NCBI RefSeq assembly: GCF_002953135.1
Contig: NZ_CP026372.1
Location: 2,046,001 to 2,110,000 of the forward strand
Reading direction: 5' to 3'
Source: Sphingobium sp. SCG-1
GTDB lineage: Bacteria; Pseudomonadota; Alphaproteobacteria; Sphingomonadales; Sphingomonadaceae
Length of the DNA stretch: 64,000 nt
A program made the translations under genes and the position numbers. Shown here one piece after another: positions 43,501 through 50,663 of this stretch (its first letter is position 1; the number at the start of each line of letters is the position of its first letter). Below the pieces are notes generated by a model. It saw only the letters and a list, made by a program, of their open reading frames with translations, searched no databases and was not told where the DNA came from.

Positions 43501-43988
43501 CTAAGGCTGGCGGGATCGCGTCGGAGAGGGCGCGTGACGCGTTCTCGCCGCAAATCACCATTGATGCGCCGATCATGATTCCGGACGATTATGTCCCTGA
43601 TCTCGATTTGCGCATGGGGCTCTATCGCCGAATCAATGAGTTGGAAGATCGGCAAGGCATCGAAGCTTTTGCCGCAGAACTTATCGATCGCTTTGGAAAG
43701 TTGCCACAACCTACGCAGAACTTGCTCAAGCTTATCGAGATCAAACAGAATTGTCTTAGGGCCAACATTGCCAAGATGGATGTAGGCGGCAAGGGCGCGC
43801 TGGTCAGCTTCCAAGATGACAGTTTTCCTAATCCAGGAGGCCTTATTGCTTATGTGCAGAAGCTGGAGGGAACGGCAAAATTGCGGCCCGATAGCAAACT
43901 GGTGATTACGCGGACCTGGAACGATCCCGTGGCGCGCCTGAACGCCGCGGTTCAACTGTCCAAGGGGTTGGCGAAGGTCGCGGCGTGA
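40527..43988 (+). CDS. mfd: Transcription-repair coupling factor Mfd
   Basis: ATP-dependent translocase that removes stalled RNA polymerase and recruits UvrABC. 1153 residues starting with GTG 40527. Order: UvrB-like domains (FIAPDEQLMQAVADTAAYFA, IPAWDCLPYDRASPSLRAAS), RNA-polymerase interaction domain (LTPGDLVVHADHGIGRYDGL), then helicase motifs: Walker A CGDVGFGKTEVAL, DEEQ box VIVDEEQRFGV, TATPIPRTLQMA, TTIVESGLDIP and QLYQLRGRVGRS, and the C-terminal TRCF domain. It is 16 bp after sdhE. Confidence 0.98.
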   Translation: MTDLQKILKSKTPLTLSGVPAGFQPWLLADIARAASTRAVFIAPDEQLMQAVADTAAYFAPELEIIRIPAWDCLPYDRASPSLRAASERLAGLNALQAKPKGSQLVVTTVNAFTQRTLTPFRIRQLVARLAPGERIAISKLAEMLQANGYVRTDTVHDAGEFAIRGGIVDLYPGGEAQPLRLDFFGEEIETVRRFDPGDQRTTGAVEGFTLLPASEALLDEDTIKRFRSRYREIFGATATGDPLYQAVSEGRRLAGMEHWLPLFEERLVPMFEHLGEGAVIIRDHGATAAAESRLEAIRDYHANRIEARSADPGSYRPLDPAQLYLTADEWSGAIATNALHITSPFHEPESATVLDFGVDGPRDFAPERAQNANVYEAVGKHIAKLSKDHKIVIASYSVGARERLSGLLLDHGVKRLAAADSWQEAFGLAATGSVALMVLPLDHGFTAPDVAVLTEQDMLGDRLVRRAKRKKSADAFLSELATLTPGDLVVHADHGIGRYDGLTSIPVGKAPHDCVALVYAGNDKLYVPVENLDVLSRYGSETDGVSLDKLGGEAWQRRKAKMRERIREIAGELLKTAAARALRPAAIAEPDAAGYPAFVDRFPYDETDDQDRAISDVLQDLAAGSPMDRLVCGDVGFGKTEVALRATFVAAMAGMQVALIGPTTLLARQHFNNFEERFRGFPMKVGRLSRLVPAAEAKATKAALADGTLDIVVGTHALLTKGLEFNRLGLVIVDEEQRFGVVHKERLKQLKSDVHVLTLTATPIPRTLQMAMSGLRELSVIQTPPVDRLAVRTYIMPWDGVVIREALLREHYRGGQSFFVVPRITDLNEIEEFLRNEVPEVRAVVAHGQMSPTEVEERMSAFYDKRYDVLLSTTIVESGLDIPSANTLIIHRADRFGLAQLYQLRGRVGRSKTRAYAYMTTPADRIITETAEKRLKVLSDLDTLGAGFQLASHDLDIRGAGNLVGDEQSGHIREVGFELYQSMLEEAILDAKAGGIASERARDAFSPQITIDAPIMIPDDYVPDLDLRMGLYRRINELEDRQGIEAFAAELIDRFGKLPQPTQNLLKLIEIKQNCLRANIAKMDVGGKGALVSFQDDSFPNPGGLIAYVQKLEGTAKLRPDSKLVITRTWNDPVARLNAAVQLSKGLAKVAA

Positions 43989-43993
43989 AACGA

Positions 43994-44025
43994 CTGAAGC
44001 CGGACCTTTTGGGGTCCGGCTTCAG
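43994..44025. terminator. Bidirectional hairpin between mfd and the convergent gene
   Basis: 13-bp perfect stem CTGAAGCCGGACC/GGTCCGGCTTCAG, 6-nt loop. No long T-run on either side; placed between two convergent genes. Confidence 0.7.
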
Positions 44026-44043
44026 CATTGCCGACAGTTCAGA

Positions 44044-45054
44044 TCATGTTGTTGCGGGACGACCAAAGCCGCGACGCTGTGTCATGCCCCCACCGAAATC
44101 GTAAACCGGCGACAGGCGGCGCTGTTCCTGAACAAACGCCGCATCGGGTGCCGCCGCAGTTTCGCGGTTCTGACCGACTTGATGCTGACGCTGCATGAAA
44201 TGCGCCCGACGCAGGCGGTTTTTCCGCGTGAGGAATGGATTCTCGGCTGAAGGTGCCGCTGCTGCCAATGCCTCTAGAGATTGATCTTCAGTGTGTGCGT
44301 TCGACATCGCAGGCGCTATGCGAGGTGACACAAAGGCTGGTGTATCGCGGTAAGCCGAGGGAGCCGCGGTAGCAGGTGAAGGCATATACGTACGTTCAGC
44401 AACGGGCTCCAACGGAGCAGGTTCTGCAGCGCGATCAAGCAGCAACTCGTCAGCACGATCGGGATTGCGACGACGGCGAGCGGCCATCAAACCCAGTCCT
44501 CCCAACAGCACCGCTGCGCCACCAACCAGTCCCCATTCAAGGCCATTGCCGGTATCAGCGTTCGCTGTTTCTGTCGGAGCCGAAGCAGCGACCGGTGCGG
44601 GGGCATCCTTCTGCGTGGCAATTGGTGCCTGTGGCTCCGGCTGGGGTGATACTACCGCAGGAGTAGCTGCAAGTTCTGCCTGGGATGAACCTGGCACCGC
44701 TTCACGTGCACTGGTCCGGGGCGCTGTACGTTCGGCTGACTTCACCGAGGCAGCGCGGGCGGGCTGGGCCGCTTCCTGTTCTGGCGTGGAAACAATGGGG
44801 GCTGGGGTTGGAGTAGCTTGAACGACAGGCGACGGCGCCGCCATTACAGGCGCGGGCGTAACTGGAGTTGCCGTCGATGCTGCGGGGGCTGCAACGAGGG
44901 GAGCGGCGATGACCGGTGCGGGCGCAGTCTGCGTCACCGTAACCGGCGGCGGGCCTGAAGGCGCGGCAACCTGCGCTAACACTGGCGTTGATGCAAAAGC
45001 GAGAACAGCGGCAATCGCGGCCCTCGCCGGGCGAACGGTGGGTTGTTTCATCAT
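44044..45054 (-). CDS. Pro/Ala-rich membrane protein of unknown function
   Basis: I do not recognise a family. About 336 residues from the ATG at 45054. Residues 1-28 look like a signal sequence (AAIAAVLAFASTPVLA-Q). Residues 30-165 are low-complexity Ala/Pro/Val/Thr sequence of the kind that spans the periplasm. One membrane helix follows (GLEWGLVGGAAVLLGGLGLM) with a basic stop ARRRRNPDR, so the C-terminal 130 residues should be cytoplasmic. The layout recalls C-terminally anchored surface proteins of other bacteria, but no sorting motif is present. Isolated gene; function unknown. Confidence 0.75.
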   Translation of the reverse strand: MMKQPTVRPARAAIAAVLAFASTPVLAQVAAPSGPPPVTVTQTAPAPVIAAPLVAAPAASTATPVTPAPVMAAPSPVVQATPTPAPIVSTPEQEAAQPARAASVKSAERTAPRTSAREAVPGSSQAELAATPAVVSPQPEPQAPIATQKDAPAPVAASAPTETANADTGNGLEWGLVGGAAVLLGGLGLMAARRRRNPDRADELLLDRAAEPAPLEPVAERTYMPSPATAAPSAYRDTPAFVSPRIAPAMSNAHTEDQSLEALAAAAPSAENPFLTRKNRLRRAHFMQRQHQVGQNRETAAAPDAAFVQEQRRLSPVYDFGGGMTQRRGFGRPATT

Positions 45055-45281
45055 AGCAACCAAGCAACGTGATTATCCCGATTTTAGTCGTACCGCAGCG
45101 CAGCAATTCACGATAAGGCGTTTCGATGAAACGTTGAGCTGGTTCTTATGCCTACCCGTTCATCTAAGGTTTATCTGGTGTCTGTGTGAAGCTGAACATC
45201 TTAACCGTGAAGAAGTAAGGACGCGGATTTGACGGTTGCGCACGAGCAAGTCATGCATGCTTAAAGATCGGAGTAAATCGC

Positions 45282-45863
45282 ATGACTCATGGTATTTCGT
45301 CAGAAAGGATACTTGGAGCGGTGCTGGCGGGAGGACAGTCCAGCCGCTTTGGATCAGACAAAGCTTTGGCTTTATTAGGAAATAAGGCGCTTCTTGTTCA
45401 CGCTACCGAGCGGCTCGCGAAAGTTTCAGACACAGTCATCATCTGTGGCCGCACAGAGGGTAAAGGCATCGCTATTCCGGACCGTCCGGCAGGTAACCTT
45501 GGCCCCCTTGGCGGTTTGAATGCCGCACTACATTATGCACGCGACCATGGCTTTGACCGAGTTCTTTCGGCAGGATGTGACACCCCAATATTGCCGGATC
45601 ATCTATTGCGACGTCTTACAGAGCAGCCCGACTCCACAATCTTCGACCACATGCCGATCGTTGGAATTTGGTCATCAAATCTTGCGGACGCACTCGACAG
45701 TCATTTGGAGCACGGCGATGATCGATCCGTCAAAAGATGGGCGCGCTCGATCGGGGTTCGCGTTCTCTTATCCGAAGAAGCGATCCCCAATATCAATACG
45801 CCAGACGAACTTGATGCGATCAGCGTGGCGCAAGGCGGCGTGCAATCACCGCGCAGGCGATAA
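45282..45863 (+). CDS. mobA: Molybdenum cofactor guanylyltransferase
   Basis: Adds GMP to molybdopterin, giving the dinucleotide cofactor for DMSO-reductase-family enzymes. 193 residues. Nucleotide-binding signature GAVLAGGQSSRFGSDKALAL at residues 12-31, GPLGGLNAAL near 75-84 and the metal Asp in SAGCDTPILP. No other molybdenum genes are in the window. Its 3' end overlaps the convergent transporter gene by 44 bp. Confidence 0.92.
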   Translation: MTHGISSERILGAVLAGGQSSRFGSDKALALLGNKALLVHATERLAKVSDTVIICGRTEGKGIAIPDRPAGNLGPLGGLNAALHYARDHGFDRVLSAGCDTPILPDHLLRRLTEQPDSTIFDHMPIVGIWSSNLADALDSHLEHGDDRSVKRWARSIGVRVLLSEEAIPNINTPDELDAISVAQGGVQSPRRR

Positions 45864-46788
45864 GCTGGATTTGGTGAAACAACATCAGGGGGAGGATCAA
45901 GAGGCCCACCTGCGACGCCGGAAATAACGCACCGGCCATCGGTACGCCGGACGCCAAGCTCTTCTTGGAACCGCAGAACAACAGAACGATCCGGTCCTCC
46001 ACGGCTAACCCAGCAGCCTTGCCTAGAAACCAGCTAAGCGTCAGCACAACGGCGAGCAGGGCAATGCAAAGCCCGCAGATCACCAGCACCGCCGCCGGAG
46101 ACAATTTCTGCCATAGTCCTTCGACCACCGCCGCGCTGAAAGCCGAATAGACGATGAGCAGGATCGCGCCCCGATCCACCCGCCCGACAAGTGCACTATG
46201 GCGCGCAACGAAGCCGCTGATCCATGGCCGCGCCAGATGGCCGAGAACGAAAGGCAGCAGAAGATGCATGGCGATGACTTCCGCCGATGCCCATATATCG
46301 CTCTGCCCTGCTGCCGAGAGATGCATCAGCAAGCCGGTCAGTAGCGGCGTCAAAATGATGCCTGCGATGTTGGAAAATGATGCCGCACAGACGGCGGCGG
46401 CTACATTGCCTCCTGCAATTGAAGTGAAGGCGATGGACGATTGCACCGTTGATGGCAGCAGCGTCAGGAATAGCAGTCCGCTGGCAATCATCGGAAGCAC
46501 AATGCCTGTGCTGTATGCCGCCTCGGACAAGCCGATCCCGAGCAGAGGAAAGATTGCAAACGTCACCAAGGGCGTCAGAAGCTGCAGCCGCCAGTTCGAG
46601 GCGCCAGCAATGATGGCGCTGCGCGACAGCTTGGCGCCGTGCAGGAAGAAGAGAAGAACGATGCCCGCGTCCGCGACGCCGTCGACGATCCGGGCGGCGT
46701 CCCCCTTCGCGGGAAGGAACGAAGCGAGCGCTACAGTCGCCAGCAGCAGGACGACAAACGGATCAAGGAGGGAGCGGAGCAAGGCCAT
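45820..46788 (-). CDS. Bile acid:sodium symporter family transporter (SBF-like)
   Basis: A 322-residue polytopic protein with nine or ten hydrophobic helices, of the SBF-like group (YfeH/ArsB-ACR3-related fold). Family phrases: VLLFFLHGAKLSRSAIIAG, LTLLPSTVQSSIAFTSIAGG (the discontinuous-helix crossover region) and FCGSKKSLASGVPMAGALF. The ATG at 46788 is chosen because it starts just before the first helix; upstream in-frame codons run into the MarR gene. Substrate unknown. It lies 22 bp downstream of the MarR gene on the same strand, so both may form one transcript. Confidence 0.9.
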   Translation of the reverse strand: MALLRSLLDPFVVLLLATVALASFLPAKGDAARIVDGVADAGIVLLFFLHGAKLSRSAIIAGASNWRLQLLTPLVTFAIFPLLGIGLSEAAYSTGIVLPMIASGLLFLTLLPSTVQSSIAFTSIAGGNVAAAVCAASFSNIAGIILTPLLTGLLMHLSAAGQSDIWASAEVIAMHLLLPFVLGHLARPWISGFVARHSALVGRVDRGAILLIVYSAFSAAVVEGLWQKLSPAAVLVICGLCIALLAVVLTLSWFLGKAAGLAVEDRIVLLFCGSKKSLASGVPMAGALFPASQVGLLILPLMLFHQIQLIACAVIARRLAPR

Positions 46789-46810
46789 GCGCGACAGACT
46801 ATTCAGCGGA

Positions 46811-47290
46811 TCAGGATTGTTGCGTGTCGGGCAGATGGGGATTGACCGCCTCGAGAGCCAGGGCCGCGGCATCGATACGGCGAAGAGTCGCTACGAACCG
46901 GTCCAATTCCTCACGATCAAAGCTGTCGAACAAAGATCGTTCGAGCGCCAGCGCCCTTGGCGCTACATCGGCGTAGAGTGCTCGGCCCGCATCCGTCAGC
47001 ACCAGAAGATGGGAACGCTTGTCCGCCGGATTAGGCACGCGCTCTACAAGATCGCGGCTTACCAGTGCAATTGCTGCGCGGCTTACCGTCACCTTGTCCA
47101 TACGTGAACGCTGGCTGATGGTCTGCTGTGTCACGCCTTCACTCTCCGCCACGATCGCGATCATCCGCCACTCAGGGATCTTAAGCCCGAAGAGTTTGTC
47201 GTAGCTATGCGCGACAACGTCGCTGACGAGGTTTGATGTGTAAGAGAGCCGATAGGGAACGAAATTGTCGAGCTTCAGGGAAGTGGCCAT
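46811..47290 (-). CDS. MarR family transcriptional regulator
   Basis: A 159-residue winged-helix regulator. The DNA-binding part reads PEWRMIAIVAESEGVTQQTI, SQRSRMDKVTVSRAAIALVS and the wing RDLVERVPNPADKRSHLLVL with the typical DKR turn. It is divergent from an acyl-CoA dehydrogenase gene and in line with the transporter gene. A 12-bp palindrome lies 18 bp before its start codon. Likely ligand: a phenolic or CoA-linked compound, by analogy only. Confidence 0.92.
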   Translation of the reverse strand: MATSLKLDNFVPYRLSYTSNLVSDVVAHSYDKLFGLKIPEWRMIAIVAESEGVTQQTISQRSRMDKVTVSRAAIALVSRDLVERVPNPADKRSHLLVLTDAGRALYADVAPRALALERSLFDSFDREELDRFVATLRRIDAAALALEAVNPHLPDTQQS

Positions 47291-47307
47291 TCTTTACTGG
47301 TAGCAGC

Positions 47308-47319
47308 CACGCTAGCGTG
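47308..47319. promoter_or_regulatory. Candidate MarR operator
   Basis: Perfect palindrome CACGCTAGCGTG, 18 bp upstream of the MarR start. A second symmetric patch TTCCCCTAGGGAA (47352-47364) lies nearer the acyl-CoA dehydrogenase. Either could be the regulator's site. Confidence 0.55.
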
Positions 47320-47462
47320 AACAAGTGCAGATCAGGACTTGGCACTTAGCGTTCCCCTAGGGAAAGCTAGGTTCTACAAAAAACCTCAATTTTTCTATGG
47401 TTCCATATATTGTCATAGGCATGCCTCTGTGATTTGGGGACCCAAATCCGGAGGACTGCATT

Positions 47463-49190
47463 ATGAGCTACGTTGCCCCTACTGCCGAACAGAAATTCCT
47501 GCTCAAACATATCGTCGGCATCGACGCACTGGCGCAGAATGCGCGCTATTCAGGCGCTGACGCCGACACCGTGGAGGCAATTGTCGAGGGCATAGGCGAA
47601 TTCGCGGCCTCGGAATATGCGCCGCTCGCCAAAATCGGCGACACGGTGGGTGCCCGTTGGAATGACGGTGTAGTGACGTTGCCGCAGGGGTTCCGGGATG
47701 CCTATCAGGCTTTCGTAGCAAATGGCTGGGGCACCATCGACGGCCCAACGGAATTTGGCGGGCAGGGTCTACCCTTTGCTCTTACTACGGTGGTAATGGA
47801 GGATTTAGGCAGCGCCAATCTCGGCTTCTCGTTAATCAACATGCTGACCATGGGCGCCGTCGAAGCGCTGGACCATCATGGATCTCCGGAGCAGCAGGCG
47901 AAGTGGCTGCCAAAGATCATCACAGGCGAATGGCCAGGCACGATGAACCTGACCGAACCGCAAGCTGGCTCTGATGTCGGCGCGCTTCGCACTACGGCCA
48001 CGCCAGTGGGCGACGGCACCTTTAAGATCAAGGGACAGAAAATCTACATCACCTTTGGCGAGCACGACCTTGCCGATAATATTGTTCATCTGGTTCTCGC
48101 CCGGACCCCAGGGGCGGCTCCGGGAACCAAGGGCATTTCCCTGTTCGTGGTACCCAAGCTCCGGCTGGATGAGCAGGGCAATCCCAGCGCTTTCAACGAC
48201 GTACGCTGCGTGTCGATAGAGCACAAATTGGGTATCCACGCTTCGCCTACTTGCGTGCTTTCCTTCGGCGATAATGACGATTGCATCGGTGAATTGGTGG
48301 GAGCCGAAGGGGCGGGCATGCGTGCGATGTTCACGATGATGAACAATGCGCGGCTGAACGTCGGCAGTCAGGGTGTGCAGGCGTCGGAAGCCGCAACCCA
48401 GATGGCGCTGGCCTACGCTCGCGAGCGCGTCCAGACGCCGCGCGCGGATGGCAGTTCTGGCACGTCACCTGTTCCGATCATCGAACATCCCGATGTTCGC
48501 CGTATGCTGCTCCGGATGATCGCGCAGACTCAGGCGGCGCGAGCGCTGATCTATTATGCTGCGGGCCAAGTCGATCGCGCCCGCACCGGGGATGCTGCCG
48601 CAAAAGCCCGCCTGGATCTGGTAACGCCGCTCGCGAAGGCGCACGGCACCGATGTCGGCTGCGAGGTGGCTTCTCTTGGCGTTCAGGTACATGGCGGAAT
48701 GGGCTTTATCGAAGAAACAGGCGCAGCCCGACATTATCGCGATGTGCGGATCACCCCGATCTATGAAGGCACCAACGGCATTCAGGCGGCCGATCTCGTC
48801 GGGCGGAAGCTTGGCGGCGACAGCGGTGCCGCCTTGCGCGCATTGATCGCCGACATTCGCGGGGAAGCTCGCGATGCCGAACTGCTGAAGTTGGCTGATG
48901 AGGTTGAGCAAATAGCGGAATGGATGCTGACCGAGGCTTCGGTCAACGATCGTTTGGCAGGCAGCTATCCGTTTCTGACGATGCTATCGACGCTTACATG
49001 CGGCTGGCTGATGGAGCGCCAGCAGCGCATCGCTGGCGAAATGCTGACCAATGGGGAAGGCGATCCCGACTTCCTGAAGGGCAAACAGGGCGCTTCGGAC
49101 TTCTACTTCAAGTGCATAGTGCCCGAAGCGCGGGGGCTTTATTCAGCAGCCAAGGCAGGATCGGCGCTCCTTTACGAAACGGCACTTTAA
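47463..49190 (+). CDS. Acyl-CoA dehydrogenase (DmdC-like, long C-terminal domain)
   Basis: FAD enzyme oxidising an acyl-CoA to its 2-enoyl-CoA. 575 residues, longer than classic forms because of a C-terminal domain found in DmdC/FadE-type enzymes. Motifs: WGTIDGPTEFGGQGLPFALT, MNLTEPQAGSDVGALRT (FAD contact), the catalytic Glu region MGFIEETGAARHYRDVRITP, and IYEGTNGIQAADLVGRKL. A good ribosome site GGAGGA precedes the ATG. Divergent from a MarR gene. DmdC acts on methylmercaptopropionyl-CoA, but related enzymes use ordinary acyl-CoAs, so substrate is open. Confidence 0.93.
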   Translation: MSYVAPTAEQKFLLKHIVGIDALAQNARYSGADADTVEAIVEGIGEFAASEYAPLAKIGDTVGARWNDGVVTLPQGFRDAYQAFVANGWGTIDGPTEFGGQGLPFALTTVVMEDLGSANLGFSLINMLTMGAVEALDHHGSPEQQAKWLPKIITGEWPGTMNLTEPQAGSDVGALRTTATPVGDGTFKIKGQKIYITFGEHDLADNIVHLVLARTPGAAPGTKGISLFVVPKLRLDEQGNPSAFNDVRCVSIEHKLGIHASPTCVLSFGDNDDCIGELVGAEGAGMRAMFTMMNNARLNVGSQGVQASEAATQMALAYARERVQTPRADGSSGTSPVPIIEHPDVRRMLLRMIAQTQAARALIYYAAGQVDRARTGDAAAKARLDLVTPLAKAHGTDVGCEVASLGVQVHGGMGFIEETGAARHYRDVRITPIYEGTNGIQAADLVGRKLGGDSGAALRALIADIRGEARDAELLKLADEVEQIAEWMLTEASVNDRLAGSYPFLTMLSTLTCGWLMERQQRIAGEMLTNGEGDPDFLKGKQGASDFYFKCIVPEARGLYSAAKAGSALLYETAL

Positions 49191-49196
49191 ATAGTC

Positions 49197-49219
49197 GGGC
49201 GCGGCTTCCTGCCGCGCCC
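49197..49219. terminator. Terminator between acyl-CoA dehydrogenase and TPR-like gene
   Basis: Perfect 9-bp stem GGGCGCGGC/GCCGCGCCC with loop TTCCT, followed by CGCATTTTC on the plus strand. Serves convergent genes. Confidence 0.8.
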
Positions 49220-49226
49220 CGCATTT

Positions 49227-50510
49227 TCAGGTAGGCGTATTAATCGCAGCAGGGCTGGCTCCAGCCGTACGCTGCGCTTGCTGATCTACCCAGACGTTCC
49301 AGAAGTTCGCGACAGTGGCCCAGCTACCTGTCGCCTGCGCCAAAGATGCCTTCGCACCAGGCAGATCGCCTGATCGCGCCAAGGCGATGCCCAGTCTCGT
49401 GCTGACTCGCGCCATGTCCACACCGCCTTTGCTCAGTGCAAGGCGGTATTGCGTCACCGCCTGAGGAAACTGACTCAGCGAGAAGTACGCGTCACCAGCG
49501 TTCGAAGCGGAGGTGCCGTCTTTGGCCGTCTCCGCTTTCTTCACGAGCGCGGGCAGGGCGGCGATATTCTTCTTCGCCTTGACGGAGATCGATTTCACGA
49601 GCGCTGCAGTGACAGCCTCTGTCGACGTCAGCTTCCCGCTCGTCCGCGCCGCTTCGATAACGGCCATCGCCTCCGCTTCATACCCATTGCGCGAAGCCAG
49701 CGTCGCGTAAGCCTGTACATCGCGTTCGCTGGCGATAGCGCCCGTGGCCGATTGCAGCCGGTAAAGATCAAGCTGAACTTGAGGGTCGAGACCCGGAGCC
49801 GCTTCGAAATTAATCAGACCAGAGCGCCAGTTACCGGGCGTCGGATAGAGCGCCAATTTCTGCTGGCTCCACTTTGCGACATCAGCCCATTTGCCCGCCT
49901 GATAGGACATGGCGATGGCGCGATCAAACCATGCTTCAGGAACGGGCTTGCCGCTCGCCCGCTGTTCCGTCACGGCCTGCTCTAGCAATGCCAGACCTTC
50001 TGTCGACTTCTTCTTCTTGATATTGGCATCGGCCAGCAGGACCGTAGTTTCTACAGGAGCATAACCAAGTTGCCGCGCATAATTGACTTGCGCAATGGCG
50101 TCGCCCTGCTCGCCCAGGTAGTAAGAGTAGTAGCCCGCGAGATACCGCAGATATGGAACCTGCGCCTCGGGCGTTGCACCGCTTTCGAGCATGTCAGTCA
50201 AAGCGCGGCGGATCGCCTGTGGATCGCTGCGGCGCGATGCATAATCATATTTCAGCGATCCCGCGATGTACTTTTCGAGCGGAGTAGCAGGTTGAAGGGT
50301 GGTTATTTGCGCATTGGCGGTATTCACGTCTCCGCTGTCCAACGCCGCTCTCGCCGCGCGAGATGCGGCACGGAACGTGTCAGACAAAGTAATTTCGGTT
50401 GGTGGATCCTTGGGCTTTGCTACGGCCGGCGAAGCCATCGCTACCGTCAATCCGACCGCTGATCCTGCTGCTATTATGTTTTGAACGACATCAATGCGAC
50501 CGAAGCGCAT
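49227..50510 (-). CDS. Exported TPR-like repeat protein
   Basis: A 427-residue protein with an N-terminal signal (GSAVGLTVAMASPAVA-K). The rest is a chain of helix pairs with TPR spacing: YLAGYYSYYLGEQGDAIAQV, LLADANIKKKKSTEGLALLE, AWFDRAIAMSYQAGKWADVA, AYFSLSQFPQAVTQYRLALS, RLGIALARSGDLPGAKASLA. It shares architecture and several phrases (for example GKPVPEAWFDRAIAMSY versus GRPVPAAWLSRGFSMAY) with the gene 153 bp upstream, so the two arose by duplication. Role unknown; periplasmic protein-protein interaction is likely. Confidence 0.85.
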   Translation of the reverse strand: MRFGRIDVVQNIIAAGSAVGLTVAMASPAVAKPKDPPTEITLSDTFRAASRAARAALDSGDVNTANAQITTLQPATPLEKYIAGSLKYDYASRRSDPQAIRRALTDMLESGATPEAQVPYLRYLAGYYSYYLGEQGDAIAQVNYARQLGYAPVETTVLLADANIKKKKSTEGLALLEQAVTEQRASGKPVPEAWFDRAIAMSYQAGKWADVAKWSQQKLALYPTPGNWRSGLINFEAAPGLDPQVQLDLYRLQSATGAIASERDVQAYATLASRNGYEAEAMAVIEAARTSGKLTSTEAVTAALVKSISVKAKKNIAALPALVKKAETAKDGTSASNAGDAYFSLSQFPQAVTQYRLALSKGGVDMARVSTRLGIALARSGDLPGAKASLAQATGSWATVANFWNVWVDQQAQRTAGASPAAINTPT

Positions 50511-50628
50511 ATTCTCTCCATTGATCTTGCGGGCCGCATAAGCGTGCCAATGGGAATGCGCTATAGGCTGGATCGCGCCAATACAAGCGCTTGTCGATCA
50601 ATTGCTTAGTTATGTTGATCCGAAAAAA

Positions 50629-50652
50629 AGGCGGCGCATTCCTGCGCCGCCT
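50629..50652 (-). terminator. Intrinsic terminator of the upstream TPR-like gene
   Basis: On the minus strand AGGCGGCGCA/TGCGCCGCCT, 4-nt loop GGAA, followed by a run of seven T. It separates the two paralogous TPR-like genes transcriptionally. Confidence 0.92.
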
Positions 50653-50663
50653 CGGTCGATGAT

